64,000 nt of DNA, from assembly GCF_016629525.1 (NCBI RefSeq), contig NZ_AP024269.1:5012501-5076500 (forward strand), read 5' to 3'. Numbering within the stretch: the stretch's first letter is position 1; every line of letters begins with the position of its first letter. Origin of the DNA: Kaistia sp. 32K. GTDB lineage: Bacteria > Pseudomonadota > Alphaproteobacteria > Rhizobiales > Kaistiaceae. The notes beneath the pieces were generated by a model, which did not search any database, was not told the DNA's origin, and worked only from the letters and a program-made list of their open reading frames with translations. Below are positions 30,057-38,694 of the stretch, piece after piece. A program made the translations under genes and the position numbers.

Positions 30057-30794
30057 TTGTCGCCGGAGAAGCCGCCCGTCCTGATCGTGCTGCATCAGGA
30101 GCATTCCACGCCCGGTCGCGTCGGCCTGCGGCTGCGCGAACGCGGCTACGAACTGGACATCCGCCGGCCCCGCTTCGGCGACGCGCTGCCCGCGACGCTC
30201 GATAACCACGCCGGCGCGATCGTCTTCGGCGGGCCGATGAGCTCGAATGACGACGAGGACTACATTCGTCGCGAGATCGACTGGATGGCGGTGGCGCTGG
30301 ACGAGCAGGCGCCGCTGCTCGGCATCTGCCTCGGCGCGCAGATGCTGGCGCGGCAGCTCGGCGCGCGGGTGGCGCCGCGCGAGGATGGCCTGGTCGAGAT
30401 CGGCTATTACCCGCTGCGCGCCACAGCGGCGGGGCAGGGGCTCTGCGCCTGGCCGGAGACCGTCTACCAGTGGCACGGCGAGGGCTTCGACCTGCCGGCC
30501 GGCGGCGAATTGCTGGCGGAGGGCGATCTCTACCGCAACCAGGCGTTCCGCTACGGCCCTTCCGCCTTCGCCTTCCAGTTCCACATCGAGCTGACGCTCG
30601 CCATGATGCATCGCTGGACGACGCATGGCGAAGATCGTTTCGTCCTGCCGGGCGCGCAGCCGCGCGAGCGGCATATGGAGGGCCGTGCCGTCTATGACGC
30701 GCAGACCTCGCATTTCCTCGACGGCTTCCTCGATCTCTGGCTGGGCCTGCCGCGTGGCGACCGTGCCACCTTGGAGCCGGTCGCCTCGGCCTGA
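30057..30794 (+). CDS. Class I glutamine amidotransferase-like protein
   Basis: A 245-residue stand-alone GATase1 protein. The nucleophile is Cys in PLLGICLGAQMLARQLG (about residues 93-109), with the oxyanion loop FGGPMSSNDD. The catalytic His/Glu are in FAFQFHIELTL. It resembles GMP-synthase-like/YfeJ-type hydrolases that may hydrolyse gamma-glutamyl compounds rather than feed a synthase, since no partner synthase is encoded nearby. TTG at 30057 is the first usable start. Downstream lies a 427-base gap with inverted repeats. Confidence 0.85.
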   Translation: MSPEKPPVLIVLHQEHSTPGRVGLRLRERGYELDIRRPRFGDALPATLDNHAGAIVFGGPMSSNDDEDYIRREIDWMAVALDEQAPLLGICLGAQMLARQLGARVAPREDGLVEIGYYPLRATAAGQGLCAWPETVYQWHGEGFDLPAGGELLAEGDLYRNQAFRYGPSAFAFQFHIELTLAMMHRWTTHGEDRFVLPGAQPRERHMEGRAVYDAQTSHFLDGFLDLWLGLPRGDRATLEPVASA

Positions 30795-30806
30795 GCGGGT
30801 CCGTCG

Positions 30807-31043
30807 TTGCAATTTGCGAGTCCCGTTGCAGATTGCAATGCGCGAACGGTGAATCGGCCGTTAACCTTCCCCAGATCTGGCCAATTTGATTCAAATTGTA
30901 GCTAGATGTGGTGGCTCACTCGGTTGGCACGTCTGGCAGGAAGCTTGCGACACATCATTCCAAGCTGATCTTCCGGTTGTGCGTAATCAGCTCCGATCGG
31001 ACGGAGAAGGGTCGAACCGATGACCCCCGGTAGCCCTTCTCCG
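30807..31043. repeat. Two inverted repeats in the gap before the iron transporter
   Basis: The 427-base gap 30795-31221 holds no gene. It contains TTGCAAT (30807-30813) opposed to ATTGCAA (30832-30838) with an 18-base spacer. It also contains a 10-bp perfect pair CGGAGAAGGG (31002-31011) and CCCTTCTCCG (31034-31043) with a 22-base loop. Neither has a T-tract. The first could be a terminator-like element or an operator. The second could form an RNA hairpin of unknown function. Confidence 0.45.
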
Positions 31044-31155
31044 CTCCGCCCGCCCGTCGATGGGCCGGGCTAGCTCCGCTTCCGCCTCCCTGCATCTCGT
31101 CGCCCACGGCCGGTTTCCGGCTTCCTCATGGGCAACCTTGTCGCGCCCGTCGCAG

Positions 31156-31218
31156 TTGACAGGGCGCGCCGGCGGGTATTGGTACGAGAACAATCGACTG
31201 CAATAACATAGAGTTATT
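31156..31218 (+). promoter_or_regulatory. Candidate promoter and operator of the iron importer
   Basis: A perfect -35 hexamer TTGACA (31156-31161) is followed by TATTGG (31177-31182) or TTGGTA (31179-31184) as possible -10 elements. Just downstream is a palindrome AATAAC-ATAGA-GTTATT (31202-31218) that ends three bases before the ATG and takes the place of a ribosome-binding site. It could be an iron-responsive operator or an RNA hairpin limiting translation. It does not match a regulator consensus I know well. Confidence 0.45.
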
Positions 31219-31221
31219 CCA

Positions 31222-32247
31222 ATGTACGACGTCTCGAGGCGTCAGCTGATGCGCGCCGGTCTCGGCTTTGCCGGCGTATCGCTGATCGGCGGCGGCGCGA
31301 ACCCGGCGCGCGCGGAAGACCAGACGCTGGCGCTCTACAACGGCCAGCACCGCCCGCCCGTCGAGGCGCTCGTCGCGGCCTTTACCGCGGCGACCGGCAT
31401 CGCCGTCGTCACCCGCAACGGCAACAGCGCCCAGCTCGCCAGCCAGCTGATCGAGGAGGGGGCGAATTCGCCCGCCGACGTCTTCTGGTCGGAGGAGAGC
31501 CCGTCGCTCGCGGCGATCGACGAGAAGGGCCTGCTCGCCCCGCTCGAGGCCGAGACGCTGAAGCAGATCCCGGCGACCTACGCCGCCAGGACCGGCACCT
31601 GGATCGGCGCCGGGGCGCGCTGCCGCGTCGTCGTCTACAACAAGGCCATGATCGAGCTGTCGGCCCTGCCGAAGAGCGTGCTCGATTTCGCCGGCGAGGC
31701 CTGGGACGGCAAGGTCGCCTTCGCCCCGAACAGCGGCGCCTTCCAGCAGCAGGTCGTCGCCGTCTCGCTGATGAAGGGGCGCGACGCGGCGCTCGCCTGG
31801 CTCAAGGGCCTGCGCAAGTATGGCGAGGTCTACAACAGCGACTCCGCCGCCGTGGAGGCCGTCGAGGGCGGCGACATCGCCGTCGCGCTCAGCAACAACT
31901 ACTATTGGTACGCGCTCGCGAAGGAGCTCGGCCCCGACAACATGAATTCCGCCCTCTATCACATGGGCAACCAGGATCCCGGCACGCTGATCACCGTCTC
32001 CGGCGCCGGCGTGCTCAAGAGCTCGAAGAAGAGCGAGGCGGCGCAGCGTTTCGTCGCCTTCATGGTCAGCGAAGCGGGGCAGCAGGCAATCGTCGACGCG
32101 ATCGCCGAATATCCGCTCCGGCCGGGCGTCGTCTCGCCGTTCCCGATGAAGCCTTTCGACGAGCTCGATCCCGCTCCGGTGACGCCGGCCGATCTCGGCG
32201 ACGCCGCCGATGCGCTGGCCCTTTTGCGCGAGGCGGATCTCGCTTGA
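31222..32247 (+). CDS. Ferric-iron ABC transporter substrate-binding protein (FbpA/FutA-like)
   Basis: A periplasmic binding protein of 341 residues for Fe3+ uptake. It starts with a twin-arginine type signal, SRRQLMRAGLGFAGVSLI, ending before ANPARA/EDQ. The mature part has GQHRPPVEALVAAFTAATG, the ADVFWSEESPSLAA segment, and the Tyr-rich iron ligand region ALSNNYYWYALAKELG. Paired tyrosines coordinate ferric ion in this family. The stop codon overlaps the permease start by four bases (TTGA). No recognisable ribosome-binding site precedes the ATG; a palindrome lies there instead. Confidence 0.9.
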   Translation: MYDVSRRQLMRAGLGFAGVSLIGGGANPARAEDQTLALYNGQHRPPVEALVAAFTAATGIAVVTRNGNSAQLASQLIEEGANSPADVFWSEESPSLAAIDEKGLLAPLEAETLKQIPATYAARTGTWIGAGARCRVVVYNKAMIELSALPKSVLDFAGEAWDGKVAFAPNSGAFQQQVVAVSLMKGRDAALAWLKGLRKYGEVYNSDSAAVEAVEGGDIAVALSNNYYWYALAKELGPDNMNSALYHMGNQDPGTLITVSGAGVLKSSKKSEAAQRFVAFMVSEAGQQAIVDAIAEYPLRPGVVSPFPMKPFDELDPAPVTPADLGDAADALALLREADLA

Positions 32248-33839
32248 CGCGCGCTTCCGGCGATCCGGACGGCCCTTCGAGGCGCGGCGCGGGCGGTCAT
32301 CCCGTCTCGCGGCTCCTGCTGGTGCTCGCCCTGATCCCGACCGCGCTGATCGCGCTGCCGATCGTCTATGTGCTGCTGCGGTCCTGGGGCGCCGGCTGGG
32401 AAGGCATCCTGGCGGAGCTCGGCCGCCGCCGCACGCTGATGCTGCTCGGCAATACGGTGACGCTCTGCCTGTCGGTAACGTTCGCTTCCTGCCTGATCGG
32501 CTTCGCCGCCGCCTGGTGCACCGAGCGTTCGGACCTGGCCGGCCGGCGGATCTGGCGCGTGCTCTGCTGCCTGCCGCTCGCCATGCCGGCCTTCGTCGCG
32601 AGCTTCGCGTGGAAATCGCTGGGGCCGACCTTCCAGGGCATGCCCGGCGCCATCCTCATCCTGACCATGGAGAGCTTCCCGCTCATCTTCCTGCCCGTGG
32701 CGGCGGCGCTGCGCAGCATGGATCCCGGCATGGAGGAGGTGTCGCGCTCGCTCGGCAAGGGGCCGTGGCGGACCTTCTTGCGGGTAACCCTGCCGCGCAC
32801 GATCCCCGCGCTCGGCGGCGGCGCGCTGCTGGTCGCCGCCCACATGCTGTCGGAGTTCGGCGCGCTGGCGCTGCTGCGGGTGCAGACCTTCACGACCGCG
32901 ATCTTCCAGCAATATGAACTGCAGTTCGACAATGCCTCGGCCGCCGTGCTGTCGGCGCTTTTGATGCTGCTCTGCCTCCCTGTCGCCTTTGGCGAGATGT
33001 GGCTCCGGCGCGGCGTACGTTTCTCCAAGGTTGGCCGCAACACCGCCCGGCGCATCGCCCCGGCCCGGCTCGGCCGGGCGGCGCCGTTCGTCACCCTCGG
33101 CTTTATCGCAGTGGCGATCCTGGCGCTCGGCGTGCCGTTCGGCCGGCTGCTCTACTGGCTCCTCAAGGGCGTCTCGGCCGGGCGCGGGCTGGAGGCGATC
33201 GGGCCCGCGCTTTACGGCTCACTGTCGCTGGCGCTGCCGGGCACCCTCGTGACGACGGTGATCGCCCTGCCGCTGGTGCTGCTCGTTCTGCGCAGCCGGG
33301 GGATGTTCGCCCGCTTCGCCGACCGGCTTCCCTATATCGTGCACGGCCTGCCGGGCCTCGTCGTCGCGCTGGCGCTGGTCTATCTGTCGATCCGGCTTCT
33401 GCCCTCGGTCTACCAGACCCGCGTCGTGCTGTTCGCGGCCTACGCCATCCTGTTCCTGCCGCTCGCCCAATCGGCCATCCGCGCCTCGGCCGAGCTGGTG
33501 CCGCGCGAGATCGAGGAAGTGGCGCGTACGCTCGGCCGCAGCCCGTTCCGCGCCTTCGTCTCGGTGACGCTGCCGTCGCTGGCGCCCGGCCTCGGCGCGG
33601 CGCTGGCGCTGGTCGCGCTGGAACTGATGCGCGAGCTGACGGCGACGCTGATCCTGGCGCCGACCGGCGTGGTGACGCTCGCCACCGAAGTGTGGTCGCA
33701 CACCAATGACAGCGCCTATGCGGCGGCGGCGCCCTTCGCAGCACTCCTCGTGCTCATCTCCGGCATCCCGGTCTACATCTTCACGCTCCGGACACTGAAG
33801 GTTGCACCGGACCGCGCACTTAGCCAAGCAACGCCATAG
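32244..33839 (+). CDS. Ferric-iron ABC transporter permease (FbpB-like)
   Basis: A 531-residue inner-membrane permease with two fused halves of about six membrane segments each, as in FbpB/SfuB. Each half has an EAA loop: GMEEVSRSLGKGPWRTFLRVTLPR, and EIEEVARTLGRSPFRAFVSVTLPS in the second. The TTG start overlaps the stop codon of the binding protein by four bases. Any start upstream lies inside that gene and is not supported. No ATPase gene follows within the window: the next gene is 230 bases away and unrelated, so the energising subunit must come from elsewhere. Confidence 0.92.
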   Translation: MTRASGDPDGPSRRGAGGHPVSRLLLVLALIPTALIALPIVYVLLRSWGAGWEGILAELGRRRTLMLLGNTVTLCLSVTFASCLIGFAAAWCTERSDLAGRRIWRVLCCLPLAMPAFVASFAWKSLGPTFQGMPGAILILTMESFPLIFLPVAAALRSMDPGMEEVSRSLGKGPWRTFLRVTLPRTIPALGGGALLVAAHMLSEFGALALLRVQTFTTAIFQQYELQFDNASAAVLSALLMLLCLPVAFGEMWLRRGVRFSKVGRNTARRIAPARLGRAAPFVTLGFIAVAILALGVPFGRLLYWLLKGVSAGRGLEAIGPALYGSLSLALPGTLVTTVIALPLVLLVLRSRGMFARFADRLPYIVHGLPGLVVALALVYLSIRLLPSVYQTRVVLFAAYAILFLPLAQSAIRASAELVPREIEEVARTLGRSPFRAFVSVTLPSLAPGLGAALALVALELMRELTATLILAPTGVVTLATEVWSHTNDSAYAAAAPFAALLVLISGIPVYIFTLRTLKVAPDRALSQATP

Positions 33840-34066
33840 ATTTCGGGCCCGGCGCCCGCCGATCGGCCGTTGGGTGACGCTCGGCAAAGAGTCGCCGCAT
33901 TCTTCCGTCATGTTGACTGCCATCGGCCTGTCTCAAGGGCAATTGCCTGTACGCATTGGTTGTTCCGGTCCTATTTTACTATTGAGTGGTGCATCGAAGT
34001 ATTAACCATCAAGTTTTTGAAGACGTTTTGGCGGCAACGGGGGTTACATGTCGAAACAAAGTAGAG

Positions 34067-35584
34067 ATGAGTTCCATGAACACTACAGCGAAGACCGGCG
34101 CCGCCCTGCGCCTGCGCAATTCGGCTGAACCCGTTAGCTCCAGCGCATCTCCCGAGACCGACAGTTTGGCGCGCCGCGCCGAAGCGCTCCGAGAAAACCT
34201 CTATCGCTTCCCGAAAATAGGCATTCCGCCGGTGCGGGCCGCCCTCCAGGTCGAGCCGCCGCGCGCCGGCTCCCCGCGTGACGCGGCCCGGCTGCCGGAA
34301 CCGCCGAACGCCGCCGCGCCGTCGCTTCCCGCACCCTCGCTTGCCGGTCTCGAGGATCTGGCCGCCGAGCTCGAAGCAGCGCTGATGGGCGACCTGCACA
34401 AGGCGACCTTGGCCGCGTCTTCCGAGCCGGAGCCTGTCGCGGCGAAGCCGAACCCGCTGTCGCTGTCGTTGTCGCTGGAACAGGCCGAGATCGAGCACGG
34501 TTTCACCGGCCAGGCCACCCCGGCGCGCAAGGAAGAGGTGCCGCAGCAGGACAAGCTCGCCGTCGAGCTGCTGCTCTCGCGCGGCCAGCGCCAGCCGCAG
34601 ATCATTTCGCGGCCGGAGCCGGCGGAACTCGAGGACCGTCTCGCCGGAGAGCTGGCGCAGCGTCTTTCCGAGGCGGTCGACGGCCTGAACGCCGCCGAGA
34701 GCGAGGTTTATTCCGAGGAGCGCGAGCTTGAGCGCAAGCGCCTGTCCTTCGATCGCTTTCCGCTCAACAAGTCGCTGGTCGGAATCGCCGTGGCGCTCGC
34801 CGTCGTGGGTGGCGGCGCTCTGGTGACCGTGCATTCACTGACTGCCAATCCGGCAACCCCGGTCCCGGTGAAGCAGGAAGTCGCCGCCGCCGCGGGCGAG
34901 AAGGCCGACGTGGCGCCGGCAGCTCCGGTTGCGAAGTCTGATGAGCGCGCGGCTGAGGACAAGTCGCTGCACGAGCCGCCGCAGCTGCGCGGCGCCGACA
35001 TGTTGTCGACGACCGGGTCCTTGACCCCTGCCGCCTCGATGGAGGGTGCGCCGGCGGCTGATCCGGGCGTGCGCTCCGCCTTTTCCATGGATTCCGCCGC
35101 GCCGGACTCGCCCGCCGCCCGCGTCGTGAAGACGAGCCCGGTGCCGGCGACCCAGGAGAGCCAGGCAGCGCTGGGCCAGGATCCGGCAAGCCAGGATCCC
35201 GCGAGCCCAGACACGGCAAGCCAAGACACGGCAAGCAACGAGACCGCGAGCCCGGATAGTTCGGACGCGGTGGCGAGCGCGGACTCGGCAAGCGCCGGGT
35301 CGGACACGCCGGCCGATGTCGCCCCGGCTGCCCCCGCTCGCGCGGCTCCGGCACGGGCCCACGCCGCCTCGGTGCCGGCCAAGGCCATCGCCGACCTTCC
35401 GAGCGGCAAGGCGCAGATCGCCTCAGGCGTGAAGCTTCGCGGCAATCCCGACAACAGTGCGCCGACTGTCGGCTATCTGAAGGCGGGCACCCAGGTCGAC
35501 GTCGTCAGCTGCAAGGGCTGGTGCGAGGTCGTCGCCGATGGCAAGCGCGGCTTCGTCTTCAAGCGCTTCCTGACAGCATTGTAA
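34067..35584 (+). CDS. SH3-domain membrane protein with low-complexity repeats
   Basis: A 505-residue protein with a single membrane helix at about residues 241-260 (SLVGIAVALAVVGGGALVTV), probably N-in. The N-terminal cytosolic part is rich in Glu, Ala and Pro; the C-terminal part should be periplasmic. Its last ~60 residues form a bacterial SH3 domain (VKLRGNPDNSAPTVGYLKAGTQVDVV, then CKGWCEVVADGKRGFVFKRFL, a Cys pair three residues apart). Between them is an Ala/Ser/Asp-rich linker with pentapeptide repeats. SH3b domains often bind peptidoglycan. ATG codons at 34067 and 34076 are both possible. Linker residues are probably disordered. Confidence 0.75.
   Translation: MSSMNTTAKTGAALRLRNSAEPVSSSASPETDSLARRAEALRENLYRFPKIGIPPVRAALQVEPPRAGSPRDAARLPEPPNAAAPSLPAPSLAGLEDLAAELEAALMGDLHKATLAASSEPEPVAAKPNPLSLSLSLEQAEIEHGFTGQATPARKEEVPQQDKLAVELLLSRGQRQPQIISRPEPAELEDRLAGELAQRLSEAVDGLNAAESEVYSEERELERKRLSFDRFPLNKSLVGIAVALAVVGGGALVTVHSLTANPATPVPVKQEVAAAAGEKADVAPAAPVAKSDERAAEDKSLHEPPQLRGADMLSTTGSLTPAASMEGAPAADPGVRSAFSMDSAAPDSPAARVVKTSPVPATQESQAALGQDPASQDPASPDTASQDTASNETASPDSSDAVASADSASAGSDTPADVAPAAPARAAPARAHAASVPAKAIADLPSGKAQIASGVKLRGNPDNSAPTVGYLKAGTQVDVVSCKGWCEVVADGKRGFVFKRFLTAL
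35180..35254 (+). repeat. Pentapeptide-coding 15-bp repeats in the SH3 protein
   Basis: Five consecutive 15-base units encode D/E-P/T-A-S-Q/P/N: DPASQ, DPASP, DTASQ, DTASN and ETASP, followed by a decayed DSSDAVASADSAS stretch. The nucleotide units share the gcAAGC/gcGAGC core with synonymous changes. This indicates expansion by slippage and later drift, a likely site of length variation among strains. Confidence 0.85.
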
Positions 35585-35793
35585 GGCACTCGCTCCGGCG
35601 CGACCCGGCGCGGACGGCCATCCGCGATGGTTCCGAAAGCGTAATCCGCGCCTCGGACAAGAAAAATTTGTCGCCGGAGCGGCCTTTGTTGTCCGCTAGC
35701 GCTTACTTTGCGGTCATGCCGCCGGTTTGACTGGGCGGATCGCAGTTCCTCTGCTAGGAGAAAGGAATCAAGGCTGGGTGACTGAAAGCGGAC

Positions 35794-36879
35794 ATGCACG
35801 AGTTTGGATCGGGACGGGCGGGTAGCCCCGCCGAGGCGACGGCTCACAATACAGAGCGTTATTGTCGCGGCATGGAGATCCTTTTGTCCGCGGTGCAGAA
35901 GCTTGCTTTTGCCCGCGAGCTTGGGCAGGTGCAGCGCATCGCCCGGTCGACGGCGCGCCAGATGACGGGCAGCGACGGTGCGGCCTTTATCCTGCGCGAC
36001 GGCGAATTCAGTCACTATGTCGATGATGAAGGGATCGCGCCGCTCGGGAAGGGCCGGCGCATTCCGCTGGGTGAGTGTGTCGCCGGATGGGCGATGGCGC
36101 ACCGCCAGGCCGTGCTGATTTCGGATATCCGCGCGGACGAGCGCATCGACCAGTGCCTCTATGGCCCGACCCTCATCCGCAGCCTGGCTGTCGTGCCGAT
36201 CCGGGTCCCGGAGCCGGTCGGGGCGATCGCGGTCTACTGGAGCGAAGTCGACGCTCCCGGCGAGGACGATCTTCGCCTCCTGAAGCGCCTTGCCGATGCC
36301 GTGTCGCTGGCGATCGAGAACATCCGCATGCATTCCGAGCTCGAGGAGCGCGTCCGCTCGCGCGCCGAGGAGCTCGAGAAGGCCAAGGCGGCGATCGAAG
36401 AGCTGTCGATGACGGACGAGCTGACCGGCCTGCTCAACCGGCGCGGTTTCCGCCGCGCCGCCGAGGCGGTCATCGCCAAGGGGCGGGGCTGCCAGCTGGC
36501 GATCATCGATGTCGACGGGCTGAAGAAGGTCAACGACACGTTCGGCCATGCCGTCGGCGACAGCCTGATCGCCGATTGCGCCAGCGTGCTGCGCGACAGC
36601 GTCAGGCATTCGGACGTCGTCGGCCGGATGGGCGGCGACGAGTTCTGCGTGCTCGTGCCGGCGCCGCTCGCCCCGGCGGAGACGCTGCGCAACAGCCTGC
36701 GGGCGCGGCTCGATTACTTCAACCGCCTGTCGCCGGCGCAATGCCAGCTGTCGATCAGCGTCGGCATCGTTCAGGCGAAGGCCGGCAGCTCGCTGTCGCT
36801 CGACGACCTGCTCAGCCAGGCCGGCGCGCTGATGTCGATGGAAAAGCACTCCAAGGTCATCTCGGAATCGCGCCACTGA
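35794..36879 (+). CDS. GAF-GGDEF diguanylate cyclase
   Basis: A 361-residue cytosolic c-di-GMP synthase. A GAF sensor domain covers about residues 25-180 (RIARSTARQMTGSDGAAFIL, IPLGECVAGWAMAHRQAVLISDI in pieces). A short coiled linker, ELEERVRSRAEELEKAKAAI, follows. The GGDEF domain has SMTDELTGLLNRRGF, IIDVDGLKKVNDTFGH, and intact GGDEF at residues 280-284. The product-inhibition I-site RHSD (271-274) lies exactly five residues before GGDEF. All catalytic and allosteric residues are present, so activity is expected. The input ligand is unknown. A second start (MEIL, 35872) is possible. Confidence 0.93.
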   Translation: MHEFGSGRAGSPAEATAHNTERYCRGMEILLSAVQKLAFARELGQVQRIARSTARQMTGSDGAAFILRDGEFSHYVDDEGIAPLGKGRRIPLGECVAGWAMAHRQAVLISDIRADERIDQCLYGPTLIRSLAVVPIRVPEPVGAIAVYWSEVDAPGEDDLRLLKRLADAVSLAIENIRMHSELEERVRSRAEELEKAKAAIEELSMTDELTGLLNRRGFRRAAEAVIAKGRGCQLAIIDVDGLKKVNDTFGHAVGDSLIADCASVLRDSVRHSDVVGRMGGDEFCVLVPAPLAPAETLRNSLRARLDYFNRLSPAQCQLSISVGIVQAKAGSSLSLDDLLSQAGALMSMEKHSKVISESRH

Positions 36880-37002
36880 CAGTGCCGTCGCGACCCCTTC
36901 GACGAAATCGCCAGATCGTTCAAATTGCGATGAACGGCTTGTGAGTTTGCGAACGGCTGGGACTGCCATATCGCGTCATCGTCGACGGATAGGGCAGACG
37001 CG

Positions 37003-37335
37003 ATGTCGCTGGAAAAGAAACCGAAATTCCCCCGCAGACCCCTTGCTGGCGGGGACTATGCCAGCCTGAGGCGGACGCCCGCCGGCGGCGCCGGGGTGAG
37101 CCGGCCGCTACGCCAACTGGAGCTGACCGAGGAAGAGCGGGAGCGGCTCGAAGCGACCGAGGCGCTCGTCGTCGACGGCGCCGGGCGGGAATGCTTCCGC
37201 GGCCTCACAATCGCGGAATCGCTCGAATTCCTGACCCTGCGGCGCCTCGGCCTCGACAATTCCGATGCCGATTTCCTGCGCCTGATCGAGCTCGGCGACC
37301 TGCACGCCGCCTCGCAGAACCGCACGATCAGCTAG
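37003..37335 (+). CDS. Hypothetical protein
   Basis: A 110-residue protein that I do not recognise. It begins with a Lys/Arg/Pro-rich leader (MSLEKKPKFPRRPLAGGDYA), then a Glu-rich helix LELTEEERERLEATEAL and a helical C-terminal half with TIAESLEFLTLRRLGLDNSD. It has no membrane segment or signal peptide. The ATG follows GGGCAGACGCG, a weak site. It sits between the diguanylate cyclase and the sulfur operon on the same strand, with 123 bases before it. The 37336-37586 gap downstream has no recognised riboswitch. Confidence 0.6.
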   Translation: MSLEKKPKFPRRPLAGGDYASLRRTPAGGAGVSRPLRQLELTEEERERLEATEALVVDGAGRECFRGLTIAESLEFLTLRRLGLDNSDADFLRLIELGDLHAASQNRTIS

Positions 37336-37586
37336 CGCCTCAGCGGGGGCCGAGCGCCATTGAGGCGGTTGTGCCCGGTTCCCCATGCTCGCGAATGGAA
37401 GGTATCGACGTAGCGTCAACCTCGGTTTCTGCGCCTAAAGCAAACTCCGGCATGCGCGCAGAAAAGAACGCCGTTCCTTCTCTACAAACTAGGTCGCCTT
37501 AAAATCCTCTGAACCAGGAGGGCAGCGGAAATCCGCGCCCTAGGCGTCGGGCTTCGGCTCGCGCCGTCCGGATCAAGGGGACGACC

Positions 37587-38669
37587 ATGCCGACATCCAA
37601 TCCGCTTCCGAGCACCCATGACGCGGCGACCGCGCCGCGCACGCTGCCGATCCTCGATATCTCGAAGCTCTCCGGCAGTCCGGAGGAGCGCGCCGCGTTC
37701 CTCGAGGAACTCGGCACCACGGCGCGGGAAATCGGCTTCTTCTATCTGACCGGCCACGGCATTCCGGACGAGCTGATCCGCGAGATCGTCGCCGTGTCGC
37801 GCCGGTTCTTCGAGCTGCCGGAAGCCGACAAGCTCTCGATCGAGATGGTGAACTCGCCGCATTTCCGCGGCTATACCCGCGTCGGGCTGGAGATCACGCG
37901 CGGCCAGGCCGATTGGCGCGAGCAGATCGACTTTTCGTCCGAGCGTCCCGCCATTCCGGTCGCGCCCGGCACGCCCGACTGGGCGCGGCTTCAGGGGCCG
38001 AACCAGTGGCCGGATGCCCTGCCGGCGCTGAAGCCGACCGTGCTCGAATGGCAGCGCCAGCTCGCCGATCTCGGTATCCGCGTGCTGGAGGCGTTCGCCC
38101 TGGCGCTGCAGCAGGACAAGGACGTCTTCTCCCCCATCTACGAGAAGGCGCCGATCCAGCATCTGAAGCTGATCCGTTATCCCGGCCGCGACGCCACCGG
38201 CAGCGACCAGGGCGTTGGCGCGCACAAGGACGGCGGCTTCCTGACCCTGCTGCTGCAGGACGTGCAGGGCGGGCTGCAGGTCGAGGCCGACGACGGCAGC
38301 TGGATCGACGCACCGCCGATCCCCGGCACCTTCATCGTCAATATCGGCGAAGTCCTGGAAATGGCCTCGAACGGCTATCTCCGCGCCACCGTCCACCGCG
38401 TCGTCACGCCGCCGGCCGGCAAGGACCGGCTGTCGGTCGCCTTCTTCTTCGGCGCCGCCCTCGACGCGACGATCCCGCTGCTCGATCTGGCGCCGGAACT
38501 CGCGGCCCAGGCCCTCGGCCCGACCGCCGACCCGCAGAACCCGCTCTTCCGCGAGATCGGCCAGAACTACCTGAAGGGGCGCCTCCGCTCGCACCCCGAC
38601 GTGGCCGAGCGTCATTACGCCGACCTCCTCGACCCCACCGCCAAGCGCGAACCCGCCTCGGCCTATTGA
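37587..38669 (+). CDS. Isopenicillin-N-synthase-like 2-oxoglutarate/Fe(II) oxygenase
   Basis: A 360-residue non-heme iron oxygenase of the IPNS/flavanone hydroxylase class. An N-terminal region has TLPILDISKLSGSPEERAAF and TAREIGFFYLTGHGIPDELI. The iron ligands are His and Asp in GAHKDGGFLTLLLQD and His in LRATVHRVVTPP, and the 2-oxoglutarate arginine is in DRLSVAFFFG. Substrates in this class vary widely. Being first in an operon with O-acetylhomoserine sulfhydrylase and an alkylsulfonate-type importer, it may release sulfur from an organosulfur compound, as TauD does. That role is inferred. Confidence 0.87.
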   Translation: MPTSNPLPSTHDAATAPRTLPILDISKLSGSPEERAAFLEELGTTAREIGFFYLTGHGIPDELIREIVAVSRRFFELPEADKLSIEMVNSPHFRGYTRVGLEITRGQADWREQIDFSSERPAIPVAPGTPDWARLQGPNQWPDALPALKPTVLEWQRQLADLGIRVLEAFALALQQDKDVFSPIYEKAPIQHLKLIRYPGRDATGSDQGVGAHKDGGFLTLLLQDVQGGLQVEADDGSWIDAPPIPGTFIVNIGEVLEMASNGYLRATVHRVVTPPAGKDRLSVAFFFGAALDATIPLLDLAPELAAQALGPTADPQNPLFREIGQNYLKGRLRSHPDVAERHYADLLDPTAKREPASAY

Positions 38670-38694
38670 TCCCTCGGCATTTGGAGACACCCAC

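Noticed and set aside
31002..31043. A tRNA-like sequence on the minus strand containing GGTCATCGGTTCGACCC
   Set aside because: The T-arm does not pair and no acceptor, D or anticodon arms can be formed; it is only an inverted repeat.
37336..37586. A SAM-type riboswitch before the sulfur operon
   Set aside because: No recognisable SAM-I or SAM-II core was found by eye; a covariance search would be needed.
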